Below are positions 5,968 through 10,866 of a stretch of DNA of 10,866 nucleotides, piece after piece. The stretch comes from Baffinella frigidus (Eukaryota; Cryptophyceae; Cryptomonadales; Baffinellaceae): positions 96,124 to 106,989 of the forward strand of contig MU647197.1 of the NCBI GenBank assembly GCA_026770585.1, in the 5' to 3' direction. Below the pieces are notes generated by a model. It saw only the letters and a list, made by a program, of their open reading frames with translations. It was not told the DNA's origin and did not search any database. Made by a program: the position numbers and the translations under genes. Each line of letters starts with the position of its first letter. The first letter of the stretch is position 1.

Positions 5968-6375
5968 GGTTGTCAATAAAGAACTGTACCTCTCTTAGTG
6001 TCTACTACATGGGCAGAAGGAGGCTCTGTGGGGGTAGACGAGCCGTTCCCCATGTGTCTTTGCACAGCTACATTATGTACAGCCTGGGGGAAACCCCTAC
6101 ACACCCACCTTTCTCTCTCCCTTTGGCTGGCTTTTAGGGGTCGAGCTGCTTTACAACATTTATGTAAAGCAACTCGATCGGGCTGCTTTGGTGTCTAACT
6201 GATTTCACCTCACCCCCCCACACAATCCATTTCACCTTCTACATGGGCAGAAGTGGGCTCTGCGGGGGTGCGTACATGGCGGGCGTGTTGGTGTTAATAA
6301 AGGTCTCTCTCTGGATGTCTCCGTGTGGGGGGGTGAGCCTCGGTCGGACAGGTGATGAGCCTCGATGGTTGACTA
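5968..6375. other. Spacer with dispersed direct repeats and a hairpin, no supported gene
   Basis: CTACATGGGCAGAAG at 6004-6018 recurs at 6239-6253, each followed by a similar GGCTCTG-GGGGG stretch and, further on, AATAAAG. TCGAGCTGCTTTACA (6141-6155) pairs with 6163-6177 with one mismatch across a 7-base loop. 6334-6371 is the inverted copy of the 22-bp repeats at 5527-5580. A 66-codon + frame at 5998-6198 starts without ATG and is not supported. Confidence 0.55.
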
Positions 6376-6524
6376 ATGCCCGATGAGGATACCCTTTCGC
6401 CGGTTTCTGCTGCGATCCTCTGCACCGGGGGGCCTGATGTGATCCGAAAGGAAGCATGGCTTTTCTGCAGATAAGTTCCAGTGTCCGCCTATGTTGGGAG
6501 CTCGAAGAACCTAAAGGACCTAAA
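6376..6524 (+). repeat. Dispersed repeat M3, copy a (about 150 bp)
   Basis: Shares with 7292-7446, in order: GCCCGATG, CCGGTTTCTGC, TGATGTGATCCGAAAGGAAG, GCATGGCTTTTCT, GTGTCCGCCTATGTTGGGAG and CTCGAAGAACC. It ends in a CTAAAGGA-type microsatellite tail. A constant body with a short repeated tail is the layout of many SINE-like retroposons; no reverse transcriptase or clear target duplication is visible to prove it. Confidence 0.8.
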
Positions 6525-6708
6525 TGAAGGTATCTCCCAAGCGGGGTGTCAGGGTGCATGGCGGCCGTGTTGGGTGTTAATCAAGGAGTATGTCAAGCAA
6601 GATGCTCTCTCTGTCCTCGCCTATTCAAATCCAGAAGGGGGGGGGGGGCAGACTTGTTATTTCTAGCACGACCGCGCACGTCACCGCTTCGTAGCTCTGC
6701 CGTTAAAT
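6525..6708. other. Spacer between M3 copies a and b
   Basis: 6555-6590 (GCATGGCGGCCGTGTTGGGT and following GTTAAT) resembles 6270-6300, a weak direct repeat of flanking sequence. A run of ten G lies near 6640. No gene is seen. Confidence 0.4.
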
Positions 6709-6814
6709 GTACAGGGGGCTTGATGTGATCCGAACGGAAGCATGGCCTTCCTACATATCAAGTTCCGGTGTCCGCCTATGTTGGGAGCTCGAAGAATCTG
6801 AAGGGCCTAAAGGA
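6709..6814 (+). repeat. Dispersed repeat M3, copy b (5' shortened)
   Basis: Matches copies a and c from TGATGTGATCCGAA through GTGTCCGCCTATGTTGGGAG to the tail, here GAATCTGAAGGGCCTAAAGG. The first 60 or so bases of the longer copies are missing, which fits 5' truncation. Confidence 0.8.
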
Positions 6815-6962
6815 TACCATAGATGCGCCAGACCTACGTGGGGCTTGGAGCCATGCTGTACATTTAGAGTTTTAAAACTCTTTGATTTGTACCAGAAATC
6901 GTTTAGATGGACAGTTTCGCCACTTGGTACTCAGTTCCATCTGAACCAAGAAACGCACCACC
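6815..6962. other. Unclassified spacer
   Basis: Mixed sequence between an M3 copy and M1 copy 3. I see no repeat, hairpin or supported frame in it. Confidence 0.4.
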
Positions 6963-7083
6963 TACAGGGGTACCTCGCTCATAAGAAAGCCCCCCCCCCC
7001 CCAGGACCACCATAGGGCCCTAGGCGTAGCCCTACTATAGGGTACTAGGGGGGGCGGTTTCTTATGAGCGAGGTACCCCTGTA
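6963..7083 (+). mobile_element. Palindromic element M1, copy 3 (121 bp)
   Basis: TA-bounded, ends CAGGGGTACC/GGTACCCCTG, arms through CTCGCTCATAAGAAA. A run of about 13 C sits in the left arm and a shorter G-run in the right, so the arms have diverged in run length. The core reads CCATAGGGCCCTAGGCGTAG, in the same orientation as copies 1 and 2. Immediately right of it is an M2-like fragment (7085-7126). Confidence 0.9.
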
Positions 7084-7084
7084 A

Positions 7085-7126
7085 TCGGGGTCATATTTGA
7101 CCCGCGCAAGGTCTTGGGCCCCTAGT
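7085..7126 (+). mobile_element. M2-like internal fragment
   Basis: GGGGTCATATTTGACCCG followed by CGCAAGGTC resembles the inner part of M2 copy C (GGGGTCAAATTGACCCCCGC then GAGGTC). The terminal repeat expected before it is absent, and M1 copy 3 lies there instead. Confidence 0.5.
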
Positions 7127-7163
7127 TATCCCTTAAGTGGCGAGTACATGTAGGCTACCTAAA

Positions 7164-7206
7164 ATAAAAGGACCTAAAGGACCTAAAGGACATAAAGGAC
7201 CTAAAT
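7164..7206 (+). repeat. Short tandem repeat, GGACCTAAA units
   Basis: About four to five 9-bp units of GGACCTAAA type, one with CAT in place of CCT. The unit equals the tail motif of the M3 repeats, so this may be the left-over tail of another M3 copy. Confidence 0.75.
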
Positions 7207-7291
7207 GCTCACGATGGGATACCATGGGCCTTCAGTCGACTTGCTTTGTCCTGGTGTGTGTGAGAGAGCTCGTTCCTCTTTGGAACCTTCA

Positions 7292-7446
7292 CATGCCCGA
7301 TGCGGTTACCCTTTAGCCGGTTTCTGCCGCAATCCTCTGTACAGGGGAGGGGGGCTTGATGTGATTCGAAAAGAAGCATGGCTTTTCTACAGAACAAGTT
7401 CCGGTGTCCGCCTATGTTGGGAGCTCGAAGAACCTAAAGGACCTAA
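7292..7446 (+). repeat. Dispersed repeat M3, copy c (about 155 bp)
   Basis: Full-length by comparison with copy a: GCCCGATG, CCGGTTTCTGC, TTGATGTGATTCG, GCATGGCTTTTCTACAGAAC, GTGTCCGCCTATGTTGGGAG, tail AACCTAAAGGACCTAA. It lies inside M2 copy D. A 90-codon + frame crossing it is not supported as a gene. Confidence 0.8.
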
Positions 7447-7567
7447 TGGACCCATACGCCACACCGTAGGGTCCTAGGACCTGCCTATGACCTCAGGGGG
7501 TCTATTTGGACCCCCTCGCCACTTGAGGGATAACAATACGTAGGAGCGTAATGGGCTACTCGCCACC

Positions 7568-7688
7568 TACAGTCCTACCTCGCTCATAAGAAAGCACCTC
7601 CCCCTAGGACCCTACAGTAGGCCTATGCCTAGGGCCCTTTGGTTGTCCTAGTGGGAGGGTGCTTCCGTATGAGCGAGGTGCCCTTGTA
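7568..7688 (-). mobile_element. Palindromic element M1, copy 4 (121 bp)
   Basis: TA-bounded foldback whose core (CAGTAGGCCTATGCCTAGGG) is in the reverse orientation to copies 1-3. The most diverged full copy: left end CAGTCCTACC, right end GGTGCCCTTG. Both arms carry the paired change GCAC/GTGC where other copies have GCCC/GGGC-like sequence, so that stem pair changed together. Confidence 0.85.
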
Positions 7689-7852
7689 CACCACGCGCGC
7701 CAAGTGGACCTCGCCTTCTAAGTGGACCTGCCTGGCTCCCACAGAGAGCCTGACCTGCATTTCGAGTAACCCCTGTGGTTTTGCGGAACAAAGTGTAACG
7801 CTTTTCTAGACCAGAGTGTAAGGCTTTTCTAGGTGTAACAACCCCCGCGGGG
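7689..7852. other. Spacer with two short direct repeats
   Basis: AAGTGGACCT occurs twice near 7700-7730. AGTGTAACGCTTTTCTAG (7792-7809) recurs at 7815-7832 with one change and a 23-bp period. No gene is seen; a minus-strand frame across it and M1 copy 4 lacks support. Confidence 0.55.
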
Positions 7853-7855
7853 ACC

Positions 7856-7901
<46 letters not shown>

Positions 7902-7911
7902 ACCCCCAACC

Positions 7912-7985
<74 letters not shown>

Positions 7986-8024
7986 ACCCCCAACCCTCAA
8001 CCTTCAACCCTCAACCCTCAACCC
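7853..8024 (+). repeat. Homogeneous CCCTCAA heptamer array (about 24 units)
   Basis: Nearly pure ACCCTCA units with only three visible departures (CCCCCAA twice, CCTTCAA once). It is much more uniform than the neighbouring CCCTAAA tracts and uses one variant only, which suggests local tandem amplification rather than direct telomerase addition. Confidence 0.95.
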
Positions 8025-8071
8025 GGTTTCAGACACAGATTGTCTCGTGTAGGAGTGAGCTTCGGTAGGCG

Positions 8072-8193
8072 TACATGAGTACCTCGCTCATAAGAAACCA
8101 CCTCCCCCCTAGAACCCTACAGAGGGACCATGCCTAGGGCCCTATGGTGGTCCTAGGGGGGGGGCAGTTTCTTATGAGCGAGGTACCCCTGTA
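8072..8193 (-). mobile_element. Palindromic element M1, copy 5 (122 bp)
   Basis: TA-bounded, core reversed as in copy 4 (CATGCCTAGGGCCCTATGGT). The left end is CATGAGTACC, altered from CAGGGGTACC; the right end GGTACCCCTG is intact. Arms through CTCGCTCATAAGAAAC are conserved. Confidence 0.88.
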
Positions 8194-8395
8194 TTCCTAG
8201 GAGCCTAGTGCCCCCCTAGAGACGGTCTGTGTCCTTGTTGGCAAGGACAGCGCTTCTCAGAGCAAACGTTGGTCCTTTACCGTACGACGGACCCGCCTCT
8301 GGTTTCGAGTGGCTTCACAGGAAATCCCTCTCTGTAGAGGGATTTCCGCAGAAAGCGTTCCGGCACGCCCTTGTCCTTTGTGTGTAGTTCTCAGC
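8194..8395. other. Spacer with two strong hairpins
   Basis: TGTCCTTG (8230-8237) pairs with 8242-8249 across a 4-base loop. GGAAATCCCTCT (8320-8331) pairs perfectly with 8336-8347, again with a 4-base loop. CTTGTCCTTTGTGTGTAG near 8370 echoes TGTGTCCTTG near 8228. A structured RNA is possible but not shown. No coding frame is supported. Confidence 0.55.
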
Positions 8396-8775
8396 CAAAA
8401 CCCTACACCCTAGAACCTAAACCCTGCACCCTACACCCTACACCCTACATCCTACACCCTATACAATACACCCTACACCCTACACCCTACACCCTACACC
8501 CTAAACCCTAAACCTTAACCCCCAAAACCCAAACCCCAAACCCCGAACCCCAAACCCTAAATCCTAAACCCGAAACCCTAAACCCTGAACCCTGAACCCT
8601 AAACCCTAAACCCTAAACCCTAAACCCTAAACCTTAAATCCTAAACCCTCAACCCTCAACCCTCAACCCCAAACCCTCAACCCGAAACCCTAAACCCTAA
8701 ATCCTAAACCCTGAATCCCAAACCCTAAACCCTAAACCCTGAACCCTGAACCCTAAACCCTAAACCCTAAACCCA
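8396..8775 (+). repeat. Degenerate telomere-like tract, CCCTACA then CCCTAAA type
   Basis: It starts with CCCTACA units (8396-8505), then CCCCAAA and CCCTAAA with some CCCTCAA. The C-rich strand is on +. The right end passes into half an M1 at 8784. A 15-bp direct repeat lies outside the tract on both sides (8383-8397 and 8816-8830). Confidence 0.9.
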
Positions 8776-8783
8776 AGGCATAC

Positions 8784-8819
8784 GGGGGTGCGCTTTTTTA
8801 TGAGCGAGGTTCCCCTGTA
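8784..8819 (+). mobile_element. Half of palindromic element M1 (right arm only)
   Basis: TTATGAGCGAGGTTCCCCTG followed by TA matches the right end of the full copies with one change. The left arm and core are missing and telomere-like repeats stand in their place. It mirrors the left-half copy at 1436-1462. Confidence 0.75.
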
Positions 8820-9010
8820 GTTCTCAGCCAGGCACAAGGCCAAGATAAGCTGTGCGCCCTGGACATGTCTGGGGCAAAGCAAGGTTTATTAACTTGGAAA
8901 ACACGTCTGCCCCCGTATGAGAATGGTCGCAAGGCGCCCTTCCTTTAGGTCTTATGGATCTCGAGCGGTTCTGGTCAAACGCCTAAAAAAAACTGGCAAA
9001 TCTAGAGGCG
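8820..9010. other. Upstream region of the right-hand gene
   Basis: Mixed sequence without telomere-like units. It begins with the second copy of TGTAGTTCTCAGCCA. It holds no clear TATA box; TTTATTAACTTGG at 8884-8896 is the most AT-rich stretch. It is the likely promoter or 5' leader if the gene at 9011 is real. Confidence 0.35.
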
Positions 9011-9755
9011 ATGGGGTTCTCCACCTCAATCCCGGATTTGCGGCAGTTATACGTCGCGCTGCTGCTGCTCGCAGCGCTGGTTTCGATCGGAGGCGACCCG
9101 GATCCGCAGGAGCCGCTCTGTTCCGGGGATGATACGTGCCCAGGTACCACCAGAGGAGTCGCACGGGGATTCTTGGCGGATCCGGCATCGACGGACTCCA
9201 TCCTGACTTTCCTAACTGCCTGGCGCTACGGCGCAGCGCCCGGGTATTCCGCCGGGCACGTCGCTTCTGTGGCAGCTTGGCTGGTGTGTTGAGTATGTTG
9301 GGGGATGTGGGCAGGAGCGCGGTTCAAAATGTCGCCATCGCTGGACATCCTTTTGCCCCGCGACGGAGAGCAGGTGCACTGGAGCGATCAAGGGCTCGCG
9401 ATCTCGCTGCAGGCACATCTCCCCATCCAGCCGTCCAGGATCCGGTTGCCTCTCTGGTGGGCATACCCTGTCCTCAGCCGGGACAGCGCCGCAAGCAGCT
9501 GGTTGAGCATGCTGCTGGGGCGCGCAGGTGCTGGGGAGTGATTTGGAGGGGGAGGAGCGCGTGGTGCGGCTGTCGATTGATGGCGGCGAGGTTTCCCCCC
9601 CAGGGTTGAGGGCTTGGCGCTTAGCGCTCAGGGTTTAGGGTTAATGGTGGGTTTACACCCTAACCCCTAACCCCTAAGCCTCCAAACTCCAAACCCTGAA
9701 CCCTAACCCCTGACCGCAGGTGGAGCTAAAAACGCGGGAGCTGGCACGCCCCTAA
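9011..9755 (+). CDS. Predicted multi-exon gene for a signal-peptide protein (about 128 aa)
   Basis: ATG 9011 opens a frame whose residues 14-27 (LYVALLLLAALVSI) form a hydrophobic core, suggesting a signal peptide or type II membrane anchor. The frame meets a stop at 9290. An intron at 9144-9314 (CAG|GTACCA donor, GGGCAG acceptor, 171 nt) removes it in phase. Exon 2 then gives SLDILLPRDGEQVHW and, one frame over, VVRLSIDGGE. A 58-nt intron at 9470-9527 with a weak donor would fix that shift; a frameshift mutation is the alternative. A final intron 9591-9719 leads to exon 9720-9755, VELKTRELARP, then stop. The pattern P-x-D-G ... V-x-L-x-I-D-G-G recalls small Ig-like beta-sandwich domains found beside glycosyltransferases in algae; that is a weak, remembered resemblance. 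All joins keep phase, but two donors are poor, so a decayed gene is quite possible. Confidence 0.38.
9601..9672. repeat. Head-to-head inversion of telomere-like repeats
   Basis: G-rich units (CAGGGTTGAGGG, CAGGGTTTAGGGTTA) at 9601-9643 are followed within 12 bases by C-rich units (ACACCCTAACCCCTAA) from 9655. This is the only point in the window where polarity flips. It lies inside the last intron proposed for the gene at 9011. Confidence 0.8.
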
Positions 9756-9891
9756 AACCCTCACCCCTATCCTCTGAACCCTAACCCCTAAGCCTTCAAC
9801 CCTAACCCCCAAACCCTAGGACTTCCACCCTAAACCCCAAACCCCAGACCCTAAACGAAAAGTAGCTAAACCCCTAACCCCTAATCTCAAA
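9656..9891 (+). repeat. Mixed telomere-like DNA around the first exon-like cassette
   Basis: CCCCTAA, CCCTGAA, CCCTAAA and CCCCAAA units surround the cassette at 9720-9755. The units are more degenerate than in tracts further left and are mixed with short unique bits such as CGAAAAGTAGC at 9856. Confidence 0.8.
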
Positions 9892-10022
9892 GGGAAACGG
9901 TTTCAATTTAAAAACATCGGATTCAATGAAAATTACTGCACCAAGGCTTTAATATTACTAGTAAAACTCATTGTGTGTAGTACATTTCATTGCCAGAAAG
10001 TTGTAAATTGAAACCGTTTTCC
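9892..10022. mobile_element. AT-rich foldback element, M4 copy a (131 bp)
   Basis: GGGAAACGGTTTCAATTTA (9892-9910) pairs with 10004-10022 with one mismatch. Inside, CAATGAAAATTACTG near 9924 and GTAGTACATTTCATTG near 9977 form a second, imperfect pair, followed by TTGCCAG. The same order (outer arm, GAAAATTACT, reverse partner, TTGCCAG, outer arm) is seen at 10434-10550. No coding capacity. Confidence 0.75.
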
Positions 10023-10033
10023 TATGAAATCAG

Positions 10034-10084
10034 GCGGAGCTAGACACGCGAGAACTTACAGGCCGCGCACCTCTACCCCCTTAA
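10034..10084 (+). other. Exon-like cassette, copy b
   Basis: After ATCAG, the frame GCG GAG CTA GAC ACG CGA GAA encodes AELDTRELTGRAPLPP and then stops. It matches the cassettes at 9720, 10196 and 10761 in sequence, in the preceding AG and in phase. It is either a duplicated terminal exon or a non-coding repeat. Confidence 0.45.
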
Positions 10085-10195
10085 CCCAGAAACCCTGAAC
10101 CCTAAGCTTTGAACGCTAAACCTCAAGCCCCAAAACCTACACGGAAAGGCCTTCAACCCTGAACCCCAAACCATAAACCCTGATCGAACAAGCAG
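10085..10195 (+). repeat. Degenerate telomere-like spacer
   Basis: CCCTGAA, CCCTAAG and CCCCAAA-type units, ending in CTGATCGAACAAGCAG directly before cassette c. Confidence 0.75.
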
Positions 10196-10354
10196 GTACA
10201 GCTAGACGCGCGAGAAACCTTGAACCCTGAACCCCCCCACCCGACATCTCTAATCGAAAAGCAGTTGAACCCCTAACCCGAAAAACAGGGGATCTAAAGT
10301 GACAGACAAATAAATAAATAAAGAGAACTGACAGGCCGCGCGGCGCTACCCCCC
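10196..10354 (+). other. Exon-like cassette, copy c, split by a 106-bp insert
   Basis: GTACAGCTAGACGCGCGAGAA (VQLDARE) is interrupted after GAGAA at 10216. The rest of the cassette (GAGAACTGACAGGCCGCGCG onward) resumes at 10323, so GAGAA is duplicated on both sides. The insert 10217-10322 contains telomere-like units, a CTAATCGAAAAGCAG motif and an A-rich end (AAATAAATAAATAAA). Short duplication plus A-rich end is what a retroposed insertion leaves. Confidence 0.5.
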
Positions 10355-10433
10355 AGCGACCACTCCCCAACCCCTACCCCCTAAGCCTTCACACCCTAAC
10401 CCCTAACTCCCCGAACCCTAAACCCTAACCTCA
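10355..10433 (+). repeat. Degenerate telomere-like spacer
   Basis: CCCCTACC, CCCCTAAG and CCCTAAC units with the C-rich strand on +, ending at the foldback that starts with TCCGGGA. Confidence 0.75.
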
Positions 10434-10550
10434 TCCGGGAATAAGTATTTTTCTTTTAAAAATTTGCACGAAAATTACTACACGGTTCTTTCATGCGTGG
10501 TAGTAATTTTTGTTGCCAGCCAGCTTAAAAGAAAAGCACTTGTTCCCGGA
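10434..10550. mobile_element. AT-rich foldback element, M4 copy b (117 bp)
   Basis: Terminal arms 10434-10459 and 10525-10550 match as inverted repeats at 23 of 26 bases (outer part TCCGGGA, inner part TTTCTTTTAA). An inner stem pairs AAAATTACTACACG with CGTGGTAGTAATTTT. TTGCCAG follows the inner stem as in copy a. The element sits cleanly between telomere-like units on both sides. Confidence 0.82.
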
Positions 10551-10612
10551 CTAAACCCCTAGCCCTAAACTCCAAGCCTTCACACCCCAACCCCCGAACC
10601 CTTAATCTCACC
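10551..10612 (+). repeat. Degenerate telomere-like spacer
   Basis: CTAAACCCCTAGCCCTAAAC and related units, ending in TTAATCTCACC before the AT-rich island. Confidence 0.7.
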
Positions 10613-10745
10613 CGGGGACATGTTTAATTTAAAGGGAAATGGACTATGAAACCGTTGTCTGGCCCTAATTAAATTCAGTTAGGGCCCTAATTAATCTTCG
10701 TCCAATTCCTATTAATAAATAGGGATCCATTTTCTTAGGGTTCCC
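10613..10745. repeat. AT-rich island with nested inverted repeats
   Basis: AAATGGA (10637-10643) pairs with TCCATTT (10726-10732). GGCCCTAA (10661-10668) pairs with TTAGGGCC (10679-10686), and CCTATT (10708-10713) with AATAGG (10718-10723). GGCCCTAATTAA also occurs twice as a direct repeat. It occupies the same position before a cassette as M4 copy a and may be a diverged relative. Confidence 0.5.
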
Positions 10746-10760
10746 TAATCGAAAAAACAG

Positions 10761-10829
10761 GCGGAGCTAGACACGCGGGAGCGATCAGGAAGCTCGGCGC
10801 CCCCCCGGGGACTACACCCTAACCCCTAA
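10761..10829 (+). other. Exon-like cassette, copy d
   Basis: CTAATCGAAAAAACAG ends at 10760 and looks like a branch point plus 3' splice site. The following frame encodes AELDTRERSGSSAPP and stays open to a TAA at 10827-10829, inside the terminal heptamers. The first 22 bases are the best match to cassette b. Confidence 0.45.
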
Positions 10830-10866
10830 CCCCTAACCCCTAACCCCTAACCCCTAACCCCTAACC
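10816..10866 (+). repeat. Perfect CCCCTAA heptamer array running off the window
   Basis: One CCCTAA unit is followed by six exact CCCCTAA copies (10823-10864), and the array continues past the edge. The C-rich strand is on +, so it does not have the polarity of a right chromosome end (which would read TTTAGGG). It is an internal array, or the left-most part of the next tract. Confidence 0.9.

Larger units (their letters stand above)
7127..7532 (+). mobile_element. M2 element, copy D, split by an M3-bearing insert
   Basis: Left end TATCCCTTAAGTGGCGA (7127-7143) and right end at 7516-7532 match at 16 of 17 bases as inverted repeats. M2 core sequence (CATACGCC, CCGTAGGGTCCTAGGACC, then a diverged GGGGTC..GACCCC palindrome) is present only at 7453-7515. 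Between them, 7144-7450 is foreign and contains M3 copy c plus a short tandem repeat. The simplest reading is an M2 interrupted by M3; two unrelated M2 ends is the alternative. Confidence 0.6.

Noticed and set aside
6239-6559. 106-codon minus-strand frame
   Set aside because: It lies across an M3 copy and flanking direct repeats; no domain or initiation context supports it.
7853-8024. CRISPR-like or minisatellite array
   Set aside because: The 7-bp unit has no spacers and is a telomere variant.
9136-9609. 157-codon + frame overlapping the right-hand gene
   Set aside because: It is in a different register from the signal-peptide frame and the LPRDGE and SIDGG segments, and its own ATG lacks a signal sequence; judged a shadow.
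10137-10370. 77-codon minus-strand frame
   Set aside because: It covers telomere-like units, the insert in cassette c and an ATAAATAAAT run, so the hydrophobic stretch it encodes is a by-product of simple sequence.

Overview
The window looks like nuclear, probably subtelomeric, DNA of a eukaryotic microalga or related protist. It carries degenerate plant-type telomere heptamers (CCCTAAA/TTTAGGG and variants), candidate GT..AG introns, several families of short inverted-repeat elements, and no bacterial operons or Shine-Dalgarno-led genes. The species cannot be fixed from sequence alone. All homology statements are by eye; no search was run.

Layout. 1-618 is a CCCTACA-type tract. 619-2066 holds two TA-flanked inverted-repeat elements (called M2 here), a broken copy of a dispersed repeat (M3), half of a palindromic element (M1), and a CCCTAAA/CCCTGAA tract. 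2067-3400 holds another M2, the first full M1, tandem repeats and a cluster of strong hairpins. 3405-4351 carries the best protein-coding region, a Ser/Arg-rich protein with RRGS/RRSS repeats, probably with an upstream exon. 4581-5471 fits a three-exon gene whose two introns are made almost entirely of telomere-like heptamers. 5472-8400 is a mosaic of nested small mobile elements: four full M1 copies, three M3 copies, a split M2, a tRNA-like promoter relic and a pure CCCTCAA array. 8400-8819 is another telomere-like tract ending in half an M1. 9011-9755 fits a small multi-exon gene for a signal-peptide protein. 9720-10866 repeats one short exon-like cassette four times, separated by telomere-like DNA and AT-rich foldback elements, and ends in perfect CCCCTAA repeats.

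How it fits together. Telomere-like heptamers run in the same orientation (C-rich on +) through the whole window, apart from one short head-to-head inversion near 9650. They act as spacer and as intron body. Three or four families of non-autonomous foldback elements (M1, M2, AT-rich M4, plus M3) have inserted into each other and into the tracts. No transposase or reverse transcriptase is encoded here, so any mobility would have depended on enzymes encoded elsewhere.

Most interesting: reading frames that stay in register across telomere-repeat introns; M2 and M3 nested in both directions; half-M1 elements ending exactly at telomere-like tracts; and the repeated terminal-exon cassette on the right.
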